Positions 16,363 through 26,274 of a DNA stretch of 32,746 nt are shown one piece after another (position 1 is the first letter of the stretch; every line of letters starts with the position of its first letter). The translations under genes were made by a program, and so were the position numbers. This stretch comes from Syntrophomonadaceae bacterium (lineage in GTDB: Bacteria > Bacillota > Syntrophomonadia > Syntrophomonadales > Syntrophomonadaceae), in assembly GCA_028692415.1 (NCBI GenBank), contig JAQUXM010000021.1, positions 1 through 32,746 on the forward strand, given 5' to 3'. The notes beneath the pieces are model-generated. The model made no database searches. It was given only the letters and a program-made list of their open reading frames with translations, and was not told where the DNA came from.

Positions 16363-17829
16363 TTGTCCACGAAGAAAATTTACCTTTTTATCATTTTAAT
16401 AGGTGTCTTGACTGCCACCTATTTTATTTATGCAAATATCCAACCGGAGCAATACATTCCGTCAATATCTCTGGGTAAGGAGGAAGCTGAAGAAAGAAAG
16501 CTTTTTCCTGATCCTGCTTTTACCCGCTACCAGATGGGCCTGTATCTGGATACCAACACCCGCATTCTTTATGGGAATACGATTTTGAATACCAAGAACA
16601 CTACCGGCCAGTTAATGACAGAGATTTGGTTGACCGCCTACCCCAATGCCTTTCGTAATGCTAAGGAAACGCCTGCGCCAGCCAGTGCTTATTATTCGGG
16701 TTTCGATCCGGCCTGGCTGGAATTCCAAGAATTTAAAGTTAACGGCCAGCCTGTAGAATTCTTCCCCAATGGAGTATCGGTGCAGGTGATTTTATCCCAG
16801 GATATTATCCCCGGCAGCGAATTGCGGATAGAGATGAACTGGCAGGCCAAAGTACCTAAACTGGCCTATCGTTACGGAACCAAGGATGGGATATATATGC
16901 TGGGTAATTTTTATCCTGCCTTAAATGTTTGGGATGCTGCTGGCTGGCACAATTCCTATAATTCATTGTTTGGCGATCCATTCTGCTTCCATTGTGCGGA
17001 TTATGAGGTTAGCTTCAATATTCCTGCAGGTTACCGGGTGGTATCAACCGGGGAAAATATGGATACAATAGCAGAAGATAATGGTCGGGAAATTCATATA
17101 ATCAAGGCACAAAATGTCCGTGACTTTTGTCTGGCGGTACTGTATGATTACAACGAGTCAAAGGACGAAAAATCCCGTCCGGTCGTAAAGTGTTATTTTC
17201 CAAACCACTATAATGATTTCTCAGCTCAGGTATTGAAGCAATCCGCTGAAATAATTAATTATTATGCCTGTACCTGGGGCTCATATCCCTATAACGATTT
17301 CAAGGTGGTCTTTGTACCTATGAAAGGATTTCATGGTATGGAGTATTCAGGCTTGATGTTTTTTAGCGAGGATTTTCTGCAGCCCCAAGCTTATCAGCAA
17401 CGGGGAGAATTTATTCTGGCGCATGAAATAGCCCATCAGTGGTGGTTTGCCATGGTAGGTAATGACCAGCTTAAGGAACCGTGGTTGGACGAGGGTCTGG
17501 CCAACTGGAGTGCTTATAAATATCTGGAAAAATATAAAGGGATTAAACCTCCCGCTTTAAATGAATATGCGGATGGGATCAACTTAGCCCGGGAAATGAG
17601 GGAGATTTATTCCACTCAGGAATACTATGCTACAGCTTACACTGGCGGAGAAGCATTTTGGTTCGGTCTGGAAAAGGAAATGGGGCAAGAAACGGTGAAT
17701 AAGGTTTTACGCAGGTATTTGGCGGATTATCGTTTCAATATTGCCTGCACCGATGATTTGCTTCAAGTGATAAAGAAGGAAGCTCACCAGGATATGACGG
17801 ATTATTTTGCAAAATGGTTTAAAAACTAA
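16363..17829 (+). CDS. Membrane-anchored M1 family metallopeptidase
   Basis: A zinc aminopeptidase-type protein. A single N-terminal membrane helix (residues ~5-24) and a short linker suggest that the catalytic part lies outside the membrane. The zinc site HEIAH is at 354-358 with the third ligand Glu377 18 residues later (WLDEG), and an exopeptidase-like motif GMEYSG precedes it, replacing the usual GAMEN. The TTG start is supported by GGTGGG at 16351-16356. At 488 residues it lacks the long C-terminal domain of PepN-type enzymes, as do many bacterial M1 relatives. The physiological substrate is unknown; peptide trimming at the cell surface is an inference. Confidence 0.9.
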   Translation: MSTKKIYLFIILIGVLTATYFIYANIQPEQYIPSISLGKEEAEERKLFPDPAFTRYQMGLYLDTNTRILYGNTILNTKNTTGQLMTEIWLTAYPNAFRNAKETPAPASAYYSGFDPAWLEFQEFKVNGQPVEFFPNGVSVQVILSQDIIPGSELRIEMNWQAKVPKLAYRYGTKDGIYMLGNFYPALNVWDAAGWHNSYNSLFGDPFCFHCADYEVSFNIPAGYRVVSTGENMDTIAEDNGREIHIIKAQNVRDFCLAVLYDYNESKDEKSRPVVKCYFPNHYNDFSAQVLKQSAEIINYYACTWGSYPYNDFKVVFVPMKGFHGMEYSGLMFFSEDFLQPQAYQQRGEFILAHEIAHQWWFAMVGNDQLKEPWLDEGLANWSAYKYLEKYKGIKPPALNEYADGINLAREMREIYSTQEYYATAYTGGEAFWFGLEKEMGQETVNKVLRRYLADYRFNIACTDDLLQVIKKEAHQDMTDYFAKWFKN

Positions 17830-17886
17830 TAATAATGGGAAGGCGCGATGAGAGACTATACTTTCAACGAACCTTCCAGAAATGAG

Positions 17887-18030
17887 CAATGCTTTTAAGC
17901 ATCGGAAGAAACTGCGGAGCAGTTTCTTCCGCACCGCTGCAACGAGGCGGGAGAGTAGAAGTTTGTGCCTGTTTTGTTAATTGAAACCAGACCGCATAAT
18001 GACGCGGGGGCCATCTTTTCACCTCGTTAT
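17887..18030 (+). repeat. Structured ~144-nt dispersed repeat, copy 1
   Basis: This intergenic stretch matches the reverse complement of 30121-30262 over its whole length at roughly four positions in five by eye. It begins with a 12-bp hairpin (GGAAGAAACTGC, loop GGA, at 17904-17930). Then follow GCACCGCT, CGAGGCGGG, and a distal ACCTCG that nearly pairs with CGAGGCG. Its last bases reach the stop codon of the minus-strand gene next to it. It could be a REP-like or IS-derived (PATE-type) element, or a structured RNA. Confidence 0.8.
17904..17930. other. Perfect 12-bp hairpin inside the repeat
   Basis: GGAAGAAACTGC pairs exactly with GCAGTTTCTTCC around a 3-nt GGA loop. No run of T follows in either direction, so it is not a typical intrinsic terminator. 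In copy 2 this stem is partly lost. Confidence 0.75.
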
Positions 18031-18386
18031 ATCCTGGCACCATGTTCCTTGAGAATTTGTACAGCTTCGTCAATTTTATCTGCGGTGGTTACCAGGGTGA
18101 GCAGGAATGATTTGCTTCCCGGCAGTTCTGAGTAACCTGCCATGCCACTTGCATCCGGATCGGCAGCCAGCAAAGGTGAAGGACCGTCATAGGCTTCGAC
18201 ACCGAGCACCAATGAAGAAAGCGCGGCAGAAGAGTTGCCATACAATTCGGTGTTGGGATATTCTGAAACCCGGTCAATTTTGGTTTCGGTATAGCCTTTT
18301 TGATTGAGCATTGCTTGGGCCGTTTTAGCCTGCTGGGCCGTTGGGAAATAGGCTAAAACAGATCTTTCGCCAGATTGCAGTTGCAT
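18027..18386 (-). CDS. Small protein of unknown function
   Basis: A 119-residue soluble protein that I do not recognise. It shows two likely alpha/beta halves: VLAYFPTAQQAKTAQAMLNQ and a C-terminal FLLTLVTTADKIDEAVQILK. Both read strand-then-helix, like small ferredoxin-fold or stress-protein domains that detect or bind rather than catalyse. The middle is rich in glycine, serine and proline. No signal peptide, membrane span or metal motif is visible. The start has a strong GGGAGGT a few bases upstream. It is divergent from argS. The stop codon falls inside the end of the dispersed repeat. Confidence 0.75.
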   Translation of the reverse strand: MQLQSGERSVLAYFPTAQQAKTAQAMLNQKGYTETKIDRVSEYPNTELYGNSSAALSSLVLGVEAYDGPSPLLAADPDASGMAGYSELPGSKSFLLTLVTTADKIDEAVQILKEHGARI

Positions 18387-18413
18387 AGGTTTACCTCCCT
18401 TTATGTGACATTT

Positions 18414-18441
18414 TTGATTTTAGCGATTCTGTTGGTATTAT
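18414..18441 (+). promoter_or_regulatory. Putative sigma-A promoter for argS
   Basis: TTGATT (18414-18419) and TATTAT (18436-18441) are separated by 16 bp, about 50 bp before the argS start and within the divergent gap. Pattern match only. The leader is too short for a T-box. Confidence 0.45.
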
Positions 18442-18492
18442 TTTTGCCATTAAGGAATTCGAATATATATGGAAAATTTAAGGAGGATATAA

Positions 18493-20172
18493 ATGAATCC
18501 CATAAAAAAGCTGGATAATACACTGCGAAATATGATTATAAGGGCTTTGGAATCAGCCCGGGAACAGGATCTGCTTCAATTTTCAGCGATTCCTGAATTT
18601 GCCATAGAAGTTCCCCGGGAAAAACAGCATGGTGATTTTGCCTCCAATGTTGCTATGTTAATGGCCCGCGAAGCCCGCATGGCTCCCCGCAAGATAGCGG
18701 AAAGTCTAGTGGGAATGATAAATACCAGTGGCACGCCGGTTGAGCGAATTGAGATCGCCGGAGCCGGTTTCATAAATTTTTATCTGAATAATTCCTGGCT
18801 TTATGAAATACCGGGGCTGGTTTATAATATGAAGGACAAGTATGGATACAACGAGAAGATAAATCGTAAAGTACAGGTCGAATTTGTTAGTGCCAATCCC
18901 ACTGGGAATTTGCATATGGGTAATGCTCGGGGAGGCGCTATTGGCGACACGCTGGCTAATATTTTGGAGCGGGCTGGAAATGATGTGGAAAGGGAATTCT
19001 ACATCAATGATGCCGGCAATCAGATTGAAATATTTACCGATTCGATGGAAGCGCGTTATTTCCAATTAACCGGACATGATGTGGAATTCCCGGAAAACGG
19101 CTATGCCGGGTTGGACTTGATAGATACCGTTCGCAACCTAATTGCGGATTACGGGAAAACGCTGCTGGATATGCCAAGGGATGAAAGAAGAAAAATTATT
19201 GTTGAATATGCTTTGCAGGAAAAGGTTGATTATATCAAAGAGACCTTGCTCAGCTTTGGCATTGTTTATGATGTCTGGTTTAACGAAAAAAGCCTGCACG
19301 AGGCAGGTAAAATAGATCAGGTTATCCAGGTCCTCAAAGATCGGGATTATTGTTATGAAAATGAAGGTGCCCTGTGGTTCAAATCTACAGCCTTTGGTGA
19401 TGAAAAAGACGAAGTATTGATGCGGGCCAATGGTCTGCCGACATACTTTGCCGCGGATATTGCCTATCACCAGGACAAGTTTGAACGGGGCTTTGACTGG
19501 GTTATTAACATCTGGGGAGCTGACCATCACGGGCATGTAGCCAGAATGAAGGGGGCCATGCAAGCACTGGGTTATGACCCTGACAAACTGGATATCTTAT
19601 TAATGCAACTGGTTAGATTGTACCGGGCCGGCAATATTGTGCGGATGTCCAAACGTACCGGCACCACGGTTTCCCTCGATGAGCTGATTGCGGATGTAGG
19701 CAGGGATGCAGCTCGTTTTTTCTTTGTCATGCGCAGTCCTGACAGCCACCTTGATTTTGATTTGGAACTAGCCCGGCAAAAAAGCCAGGAAAACCCGGTT
19801 TATTATGTGCAATATGCCCATGCCCGCATCTGCAGTATCTTCCGTCAGGCTGATGCGGAAGGGATTAAGATGGCGAGTCTGCAAGCTATTGACGCCAGTC
19901 TCCTGCAAGAGGAGGAGGAACTGGCAATATTAAGAAAAATAGCTGATTTTCCGGAAGAGCTTGCAATTGCTGCGAGAACCCTGGCTCCGCAGAGAATAGC
20001 CCGCTATGTTCTGGACTTGGCAGCCTTGTTTCACAGTTTTTACAACCATCACCGCGTACTCAATGACAATTCGGGCTTGCAGGATGCACGCCTTTTGTTG
20101 ATGGCAATTACCAGTATAACGATAAAAAATGCTCTTGATATTTTAGGGGTAAATGCTCCGGAAAAAATGTAG
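18493..20172 (+). CDS. argS: Arginyl-tRNA synthetase
   Basis: Charges tRNA-Arg with arginine in the cytoplasm. This is a class I synthetase: the HIGH-type signature is HMGN at residues 141-144 and the KMSKS-type loop is RMSKR at 384-388. An N-terminal tRNA-binding domain (~10-115) and a C-terminal all-helical DALR anticodon domain (~440-559) complete the expected layout, and the 559 residues fit the family. The start follows AGGAGG. It ends 11 nt before the preferred delta-like start, and argS next to a delta-type gene and pyrG is a familiar Firmicute neighbourhood. Confidence 0.98.
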   Translation: MNPIKKLDNTLRNMIIRALESAREQDLLQFSAIPEFAIEVPREKQHGDFASNVAMLMAREARMAPRKIAESLVGMINTSGTPVERIEIAGAGFINFYLNNSWLYEIPGLVYNMKDKYGYNEKINRKVQVEFVSANPTGNLHMGNARGGAIGDTLANILERAGNDVEREFYINDAGNQIEIFTDSMEARYFQLTGHDVEFPENGYAGLDLIDTVRNLIADYGKTLLDMPRDERRKIIVEYALQEKVDYIKETLLSFGIVYDVWFNEKSLHEAGKIDQVIQVLKDRDYCYENEGALWFKSTAFGDEKDEVLMRANGLPTYFAADIAYHQDKFERGFDWVINIWGADHHGHVARMKGAMQALGYDPDKLDILLMQLVRLYRAGNIVRMSKRTGTTVSLDELIADVGRDAARFFFVMRSPDSHLDFDLELARQKSQENPVYYVQYAHARICSIFRQADAEGIKMASLQAIDASLLQEEEELAILRKIADFPEELAIAARTLAPQRIARYVLDLAALFHSFYNHHRVLNDNSGLQDARLLLMAITSITIKNALDILGVNAPEKM

Positions 20173-20183
20173 GAGGAATGCCA

Positions 20184-20420
20184 ATGATGACTCAAAAGAA
20201 AAGCGAAGCAGATTGGGCCGTAGAAATCATGTCCCGTAAACAGGAGGCTATGTTTTATTCGGATTTGATTAATGAAATAGCTGATATGATGGGGAAAAAG
20301 AAGGATACGCCTACTTTAACATCCATATATACGCGCATAAATCTGGATAATCGTTTGGTTTATCAGGGTGAAGGCTTCTGGTTTTATGATACCAGCCGGT
20401 TAAGCAGACCCCGGGTTTAA
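20184..20420 (+). CDS. rpoE: RNA polymerase delta-like protein, HARE-HTH domain only
   Basis: The delta subunit helps RNA polymerase recycle and tunes initiation in Firmicutes. This 78-residue protein covers only the folded N-terminal HARE-HTH domain (DWAVEIMSRK, then YSDLINEIA, ending FWFYDTSR). The long acidic tail of the Bacillus protein is missing, and a stop follows directly. ATG 20184 is chosen because AGGAGG (20171-20176) is 7 nt upstream; the ATG at 20178 is too close. Position between argS and pyrG supports the identity. The lack of an acidic tail means function may differ from Bacillus delta. Confidence 0.82.
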   Translation: MMTQKKSEADWAVEIMSRKQEAMFYSDLINEIADMMGKKKDTPTLTSIYTRINLDNRLVYQGEGFWFYDTSRLSRPRV

Positions 20421-20452
20421 ACACCAAGCAGCGTGCCAAGGGAGGAATACAC

Positions 20453-21085
20453 ATGAAAATCAAATGGTTGGGACATGCCTCTTTCTTAATAGAGACCCAG
20501 GAAAAAAGAATTATAACCGATCCATTTGATGAAAAAACTGGTTATCAGGTTTTGCCCCAGGCGGTTGATATCGCTACGATCAGCCATGAACACTGGGATC
20601 ACAACGCAGTTCATGTGCTGCTGGGCAACCCGCAGGTGATTAGAGGGCCAGGCAATTTTGATCTTAATGGCATAAGCATCAAGGGAATTCATTCTTTCCA
20701 TGATAAGAATCAGGGTAAAAACCGGGGCAGCAATACCATGTACAAGATATCCAGTGAAGGCATTAACTTGCTGCATCTGGGCGATCTGGGGCAGATACTG
20801 ACCAGCGACCAGCTTAAGGATTTAGATAATGTAGATATACTATTGATTCCGGTGGGAGGCAACTATACGATTGATGCCGGGGATGCTTTAACGGTGGTAA
20901 AGCAGATTAACCCCCGCATCGTTGTGCCGATGCATTTTAAGACTCCTCATGTTACGATAAATCTCGCCCCCGTCGAAGCCTTTACCTGCCGGTTTGATCG
21001 TTGCGTAAAGAAATCCCAGCTGGAACTGAATAAAGAGGATTTAAACCAAGAACCTTTAGTTATTGTATTGGACTATCTATATTGA
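20453..21085 (+). CDS. Metallo-beta-lactamase fold hydrolase (UlaG/YtkL-like)
   Basis: A predicted metal-dependent hydrolase of the MBL fold. It begins MKIKWLGHASFLIE, the usual opening of UlaG-like and UPF0173 proteins. The metal motif HEHWDH is at residues 45-50, with LHLGDLG near ~105 and VPMHFKT near ~165 supplying further metal ligands. At 210 residues it is a complete compact single domain. The start has GGGAGG a short distance upstream. The substrate is unknown. It sits between the delta-like gene and pyrG on the same strand, which is not the usual Bacillus order. Confidence 0.88.
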   Translation: MKIKWLGHASFLIETQEKRIITDPFDEKTGYQVLPQAVDIATISHEHWDHNAVHVLLGNPQVIRGPGNFDLNGISIKGIHSFHDKNQGKNRGSNTMYKISSEGINLLHLGDLGQILTSDQLKDLDNVDILLIPVGGNYTIDAGDALTVVKQINPRIVVPMHFKTPHVTINLAPVEAFTCRFDRCVKKSQLELNKEDLNQEPLVIVLDYLY

Positions 21086-21117
21086 TCTTAAGCAATGAAG
21101 ATTAAGAGCAAGAATAA

Positions 21118-22752
<1,635 letters not shown>

Positions 22753-22912
22753 GGGATGAGGGGGGAGAACCATCGATTTTGATTCTGGTTTTAAATATCT
22801 CTTTGCTAATCCGTGCCAAGCCTGCCCTCCAGGAACCGGATATCTAAAATGGACCCTGCAATTGTGTGTTATTGAGAGTGCTATGGGCAAGTGTTGAATT
22901 TGCTAAATGAGG

Positions 22913-23047
22913 ATGGCATACACATGTTATTTTCACGAAATATGTGTATGCCTTTCCTGTAGGATTGAGGACTTAAAAGATGTACGGGCTCTTAATTATT
23001 GGATACCTGAACCTCTTGAGGGCAAACTAGCAAAGAAATATCTGTGA
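22913..23047 (+). pseudogene. 44-codon frame or remnant upstream of the FemAB-like gene
   Basis: From ATG 22913 the frame reads MAYTCYFHEI and ends NYWIPEPLEGKLAKKYL followed by a TGA that overlaps the GAGGT ribosome site of the next gene. The second half looks protein-like; the first half coincides with a hairpin and is cysteine-rich. No ribosome site has proper spacing. It is most likely the C-terminal leftover of a lost gene, less likely a small coupled protein. Family unknown. Confidence 0.35.
22915..22952 (+). other. 11-bp perfect stem-loop
   Basis: GGCATACACAT (22915-22925) pairs exactly with ATGTGTATGCC (22942-22952) around a 16-nt loop. Only TTT follows, so it is weak as a terminator. 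It could stop some pyrG transcripts or be the scar of a mobile element. Confidence 0.55.
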
Positions 23048-23056
23048 GGTACATTT

Positions 23057-24112
23057 ATGTTTACAACGCGAGTTATCGATATTAAGGAAAAAGAACGATA
23101 TGACAATTTTGTTGATGCGCATTCCAAAGGGCACTTCCTGCAATTGTGGGAATGGGGGCAGGTAAAGCAAGGCATGGGCTGGGAACCGTTGCCCCTGGTT
23201 TTGGAAGAAGATGGCCAAATAAGAGCTTCATTACTTATTTTAAAAAGAAAATTGCCGATTCCTGTCTTGAAGAAATGCATTTTTTATTCTCCTCGGGGAC
23301 CGGTGGTAGATATGGAAAATGAGGAATTGTGCCAGGCGCTGTTTAAAGGAGCAGAAAAAGTAGCGAAAGAAGAAGGTGCTATTTTCCTGAAAATTGATCC
23401 GGATGTACCGGTCGGACAGCAGAACTTTACTAATATCTTGAAGAAATGCGGTTTTCGCGCTAATGAAACCGGACTCGATTTTGAAGGGGTGCAGCCCAAA
23501 TTTGTTTTCCGTCTGGATATTAATCCTTCGGAAAAGGAGCTTTTAGATAATATGCATCCCAAGTGGAGATATAATATTCGTCTGGCGGCCAAGAAAAAGG
23601 TGAATATTCGCATAGCTCAAAACAAAGAAGACCTGCGTCAGTTTTATGAGGTTCTCAAAGAAACCGCCAGCCGGGATCAATTTCTCATTCGTGGTTATCA
23701 GTATTTTGAGTGGATATGGGACTACATGGTGGAAAGCAATTATGCCCGGATATTCCTGGCTGAATATGAGGGTAAGATTATTGCCGCCACCCTGGCCCTC
23801 ATTACCGGAGACAAGGTCTGGTATCTTTATGGCGCCTCAAGCAACGAATACCGCAATGTGATGCCCAATTACCTTATTCAATGGGAAATGATCAACTGGG
23901 CGCGGCAGCAGGGTTGCAAGCTTTATGATTTCCGGGGGGTATCGGGGGACCTGGATGAGGACAACCCGCTTTATGGATTATATCGTTTCAAAAAGGGATT
24001 CGGCGGTGAATTCACGGAATTCGTGGGCGAGTGGGACTTGGTTTACTCCCGCTTGTTTTTCTGGCTTTGGAATCGGGTTCTGCCCATCTATATTAAGATC
24101 AGCCGATCTTAA
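23057..24112 (+). CDS. FemA/FemB-like peptidoglycan bridge aminoacyltransferase
   Basis: FemAB proteins use aminoacyl-tRNA to add amino acids to the lipid II stem peptide in the cytoplasm. The 351-residue protein shows the tandem GNAT layout: first domain about 1-150 (ending around FRLDINPSEKELL), second from ~160 with KWRYNIRLAAKK, then VWYLYGASS and LYDFRGVSGD, all characteristic of this family. ATG 23057 has GAGGT 6 nt upstream. It is followed by an alanine racemase-like gene, which fits a cell-wall group. Which amino acid it adds cannot be told from sequence. Confidence 0.92.
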   Translation: MFTTRVIDIKEKERYDNFVDAHSKGHFLQLWEWGQVKQGMGWEPLPLVLEEDGQIRASLLILKRKLPIPVLKKCIFYSPRGPVVDMENEELCQALFKGAEKVAKEEGAIFLKIDPDVPVGQQNFTNILKKCGFRANETGLDFEGVQPKFVFRLDINPSEKELLDNMHPKWRYNIRLAAKKKVNIRIAQNKEDLRQFYEVLKETASRDQFLIRGYQYFEWIWDYMVESNYARIFLAEYEGKIIAATLALITGDKVWYLYGASSNEYRNVMPNYLIQWEMINWARQQGCKLYDFRGVSGDLDEDNPLYGLYRFKKGFGGEFTEFVGEWDLVYSRLFFWLWNRVLPIYIKISRS

Positions 24113-24155
24113 AAAGTAAGCGCAGTACTCAAGGCTTGGGGAAGGAGGAGCTTTA

Positions 24156-25352
24156 GTGAAACAATATTTGCAAAATAAATGGGTCGAAATTGATGTCGAT
24201 GTGGTCAAGGGCAATCTGGAAGCGATAAAGACCCTGCTTGAAGAGCGCACCCGGCTGGTCGCAGTACTCAAGGCCGATGCTTACGGGCATGGAGCAGTTA
24301 ATATTGCTCGCTTGCTCTTCCAGCAAGGCGTGGATTTCTTTGCGGTCTCCTTTTTGGGTGAGGCTATGGAAATAAGGAAAGGCGGCATTCGTGCCAGTAT
24401 TCTGGTGTTCAGTCCTATGGTGGATGAAGATCAGGTCAAAGAGGCTATAAAAAATAAACTTACCCTAACGATTGCTTCTCTTTATGACAGCCAGCTGATT
24501 GATGAGGTCAGCCGGCGGCTTAACCAAAAAGTCAGCGTCCATCTGAAAGTTGAAACCGGTTTGGGCAGGTTTGGCATGAACGGCGAAGAACTCATCTCCG
24601 TTTGTAATTCTTTAAAAGAGAATCCCAACATATACATAGAAGGTATATATACTCATATGGCTGAGGCGGCTGCCAGTGATGCCAGTTATACCGAAGGACA
24701 ATTCTCCAGTTTTATGGAGATAATCCAGAGCTTGAGCGCGGCGGGTTTTAGAATACCGGTAAAGCATTGTGCCAATAGCGCAGTTTTTTTGAAATACCCG
24801 CATATGCATCTGGATGCGGTAAGAATCGGCACGCTTTTATCCGGGCAATATCCGGCGGGCAGTTTTTCCCAAACTCTGTCTCTGGCAGATCCTTTTAAAT
24901 TCAAGAGCCAGATTATTGCTTTGCGCAATCGGAAAGCCGGGACTTATCTGGGGTATTACCGCAGCTATCGCATGAAGAACCCGGCGCAAATAGCGGTGAT
25001 TCCGGTAGGGTATAATGACGGACTGGCTTTGGAAGTAGCCAATAAACCGGAAGGATTTATCGATCTGCTCAAAAAGCTGGTTAAAATGGTTTTGTTTTAT
25101 TTTGATTCTCCACGCTATAGCCTCTATATCAAGATTAAGGGGCGTGCTTATCCATTGCGTGGCAAGATCTTTATGCAGATGGCGCTGATCGAAATCCCGT
25201 TGAATGTTGGCGTGAGTGTGGGTGATGAAGTGGAAATCCCCCTACGGAAGACGCTGATCGCCAAAAACATAAGCAGGATTTATCTCCGAGACGGTGCAGC
25301 AGTGAAAATAGAGGATGAAGATGGAACCAGTTATGTAGTCGAGGGGGTTTAG
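24156..25352 (+). CDS. alr: Alanine racemase (divergent C-terminal part)
   Basis: Converts L- to D-alanine for peptidoglycan, with PLP. The PLP lysine is Lys39 in VLKADAYGHG. The barrel motifs follow (EGIYTHMAEA, VRIGTLLSG), with the candidate catalytic tyrosine Tyr286 in PVGYNDG. The C-terminal beta domain is unusual: at the place where family members read GRVSMD this one reads GKIFMQ, so the conserved Asp is replaced. An extra stretch after GYNDG (LLKKLVKMVLFYF) is also atypical. The GTG start has AAGGAGG upstream. It ends 1 nt before sppA. It may act on another amino acid, but alanine racemase is the likeliest call. Confidence 0.86.
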   Translation: MKQYLQNKWVEIDVDVVKGNLEAIKTLLEERTRLVAVLKADAYGHGAVNIARLLFQQGVDFFAVSFLGEAMEIRKGGIRASILVFSPMVDEDQVKEAIKNKLTLTIASLYDSQLIDEVSRRLNQKVSVHLKVETGLGRFGMNGEELISVCNSLKENPNIYIEGIYTHMAEAAASDASYTEGQFSSFMEIIQSLSAAGFRIPVKHCANSAVFLKYPHMHLDAVRIGTLLSGQYPAGSFSQTLSLADPFKFKSQIIALRNRKAGTYLGYYRSYRMKNPAQIAVIPVGYNDGLALEVANKPEGFIDLLKKLVKMVLFYFDSPRYSLYIKIKGRAYPLRGKIFMQMALIEIPLNVGVSVGDEVEIPLRKTLIAKNISRIYLRDGAAVKIEDEDGTSYVVEGV

Positions 25353-25353
25353 C

Positions 25354-26259
25354 GTGCAGAAGAAAATAGTGGTAGGGGTTTTTGTGATTTTCCTCGTGGT
25401 TATGGGAAGTCTGGCGGTGTTGAAATCGCAAAAAATGGAAAGCGGAGCTGCAGGGTCCGGCACTGCAACGATCGGAGTCATTGAAGTTAACGGAACGATT
25501 GGCGGCGGTTCAACCTGGATGGCCGACAGCGGCGCGAGCAGTTCGGAAGTCATGGAGGCGATTCGCACAGCACGGAAACGCAAGGATATAAAAGCTGTGG
25601 TTTTAAGAGTAGACAGTCCGGGAGGAAGTTCAGGAGCTTCTCAGGAAATAGGCATCGAGCTTGACCGCTTACGGGATAGCGGGAAACCGGTGGTAACCTC
25701 TATGGGTGATATATGTGCTTCGGGAGGTTATTGGATTGCCTGCAGCACGGACCGGATCGTGGCTAATGGGTCTACTATTACCGGCAGTATTGGGGTTATC
25801 ATGCAGTTGAGCAACCTGGAAGGATTATATGAAAAACTGGGTATTCGCAATTCAAATATAAAAAGCGGCGAACATAAAGATATCGGCTCGACTGACCGGG
25901 AGATTACCTCGGAGGAAAAGCAAATGCTGCAACAAATGATTGATGACTCCTATCAGCAATTTTTAGATCAGGTGAAGAAAGGTCGCAAGGGCAAAATCGA
26001 GGAAGAAAAATTATTGGCAATTGCCGACGGCAGGATATTTACCGGGCGGCAGGCCTTGCAACTAGGCTTGGTGGATCAACTGGGTAATTATTATGATGCG
26101 GTAAAACTGGCGGAAACGATGGCGGGAATAAAAGGTGAAAGCAATATAGAAGTATTAAACGGAACTGATATCTGGAAACGTTTCATGCTGAATATGGGCA
26201 GCCGAAGCCTGCTGCAGGACATGGAATCCTTAGGGATGAATTATCTAAGCAGGTATTAA
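25354..26259 (+). CDS. sppA: Signal peptide peptidase SppA (single-domain type)
   Basis: A membrane-anchored S49 serine protease that clears leftover signal peptides. One N-terminal membrane helix (residues ~5-24) is followed by one S49 domain, as in Bacillus SppA. Visible features: VDSPGGSS (87-94), the nucleophile Ser123 in CASGGYW, SIGVI, and the candidate general-base Lys175 in GEHKD. Residues SEEKQMLQQ and GRIFTGRQA are family hallmarks. The GTG start has GAGGGGG just upstream, and the gene begins 1 nt after alr, so the two are probably translationally linked. Confidence 0.95.
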   Translation: MQKKIVVGVFVIFLVVMGSLAVLKSQKMESGAAGSGTATIGVIEVNGTIGGGSTWMADSGASSSEVMEAIRTARKRKDIKAVVLRVDSPGGSSGASQEIGIELDRLRDSGKPVVTSMGDICASGGYWIACSTDRIVANGSTITGSIGVIMQLSNLEGLYEKLGIRNSNIKSGEHKDIGSTDREITSEEKQMLQQMIDDSYQQFLDQVKKGRKGKIEEEKLLAIADGRIFTGRQALQLGLVDQLGNYYDAVKLAETMAGIKGESNIEVLNGTDIWKRFMLNMGSRSLLQDMESLGMNYLSRY

Positions 26260-26274
26260 AAGGAGCGTAGTTTA

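Larger units (their letters stand above)
22753..23056. other. 304-bp pyrG-femAB gap
   Basis: It contains a short reading frame (22913-23047) with a perfect 11-bp stem at its start. The first 160 bp hold nothing I can support. Confidence 0.4.

Noticed and set aside
18387-18492. T-box riboswitch upstream of argS
   Set aside because: The leader after the likely promoter is only about 50 nt and shows no T-box sequence or terminator.
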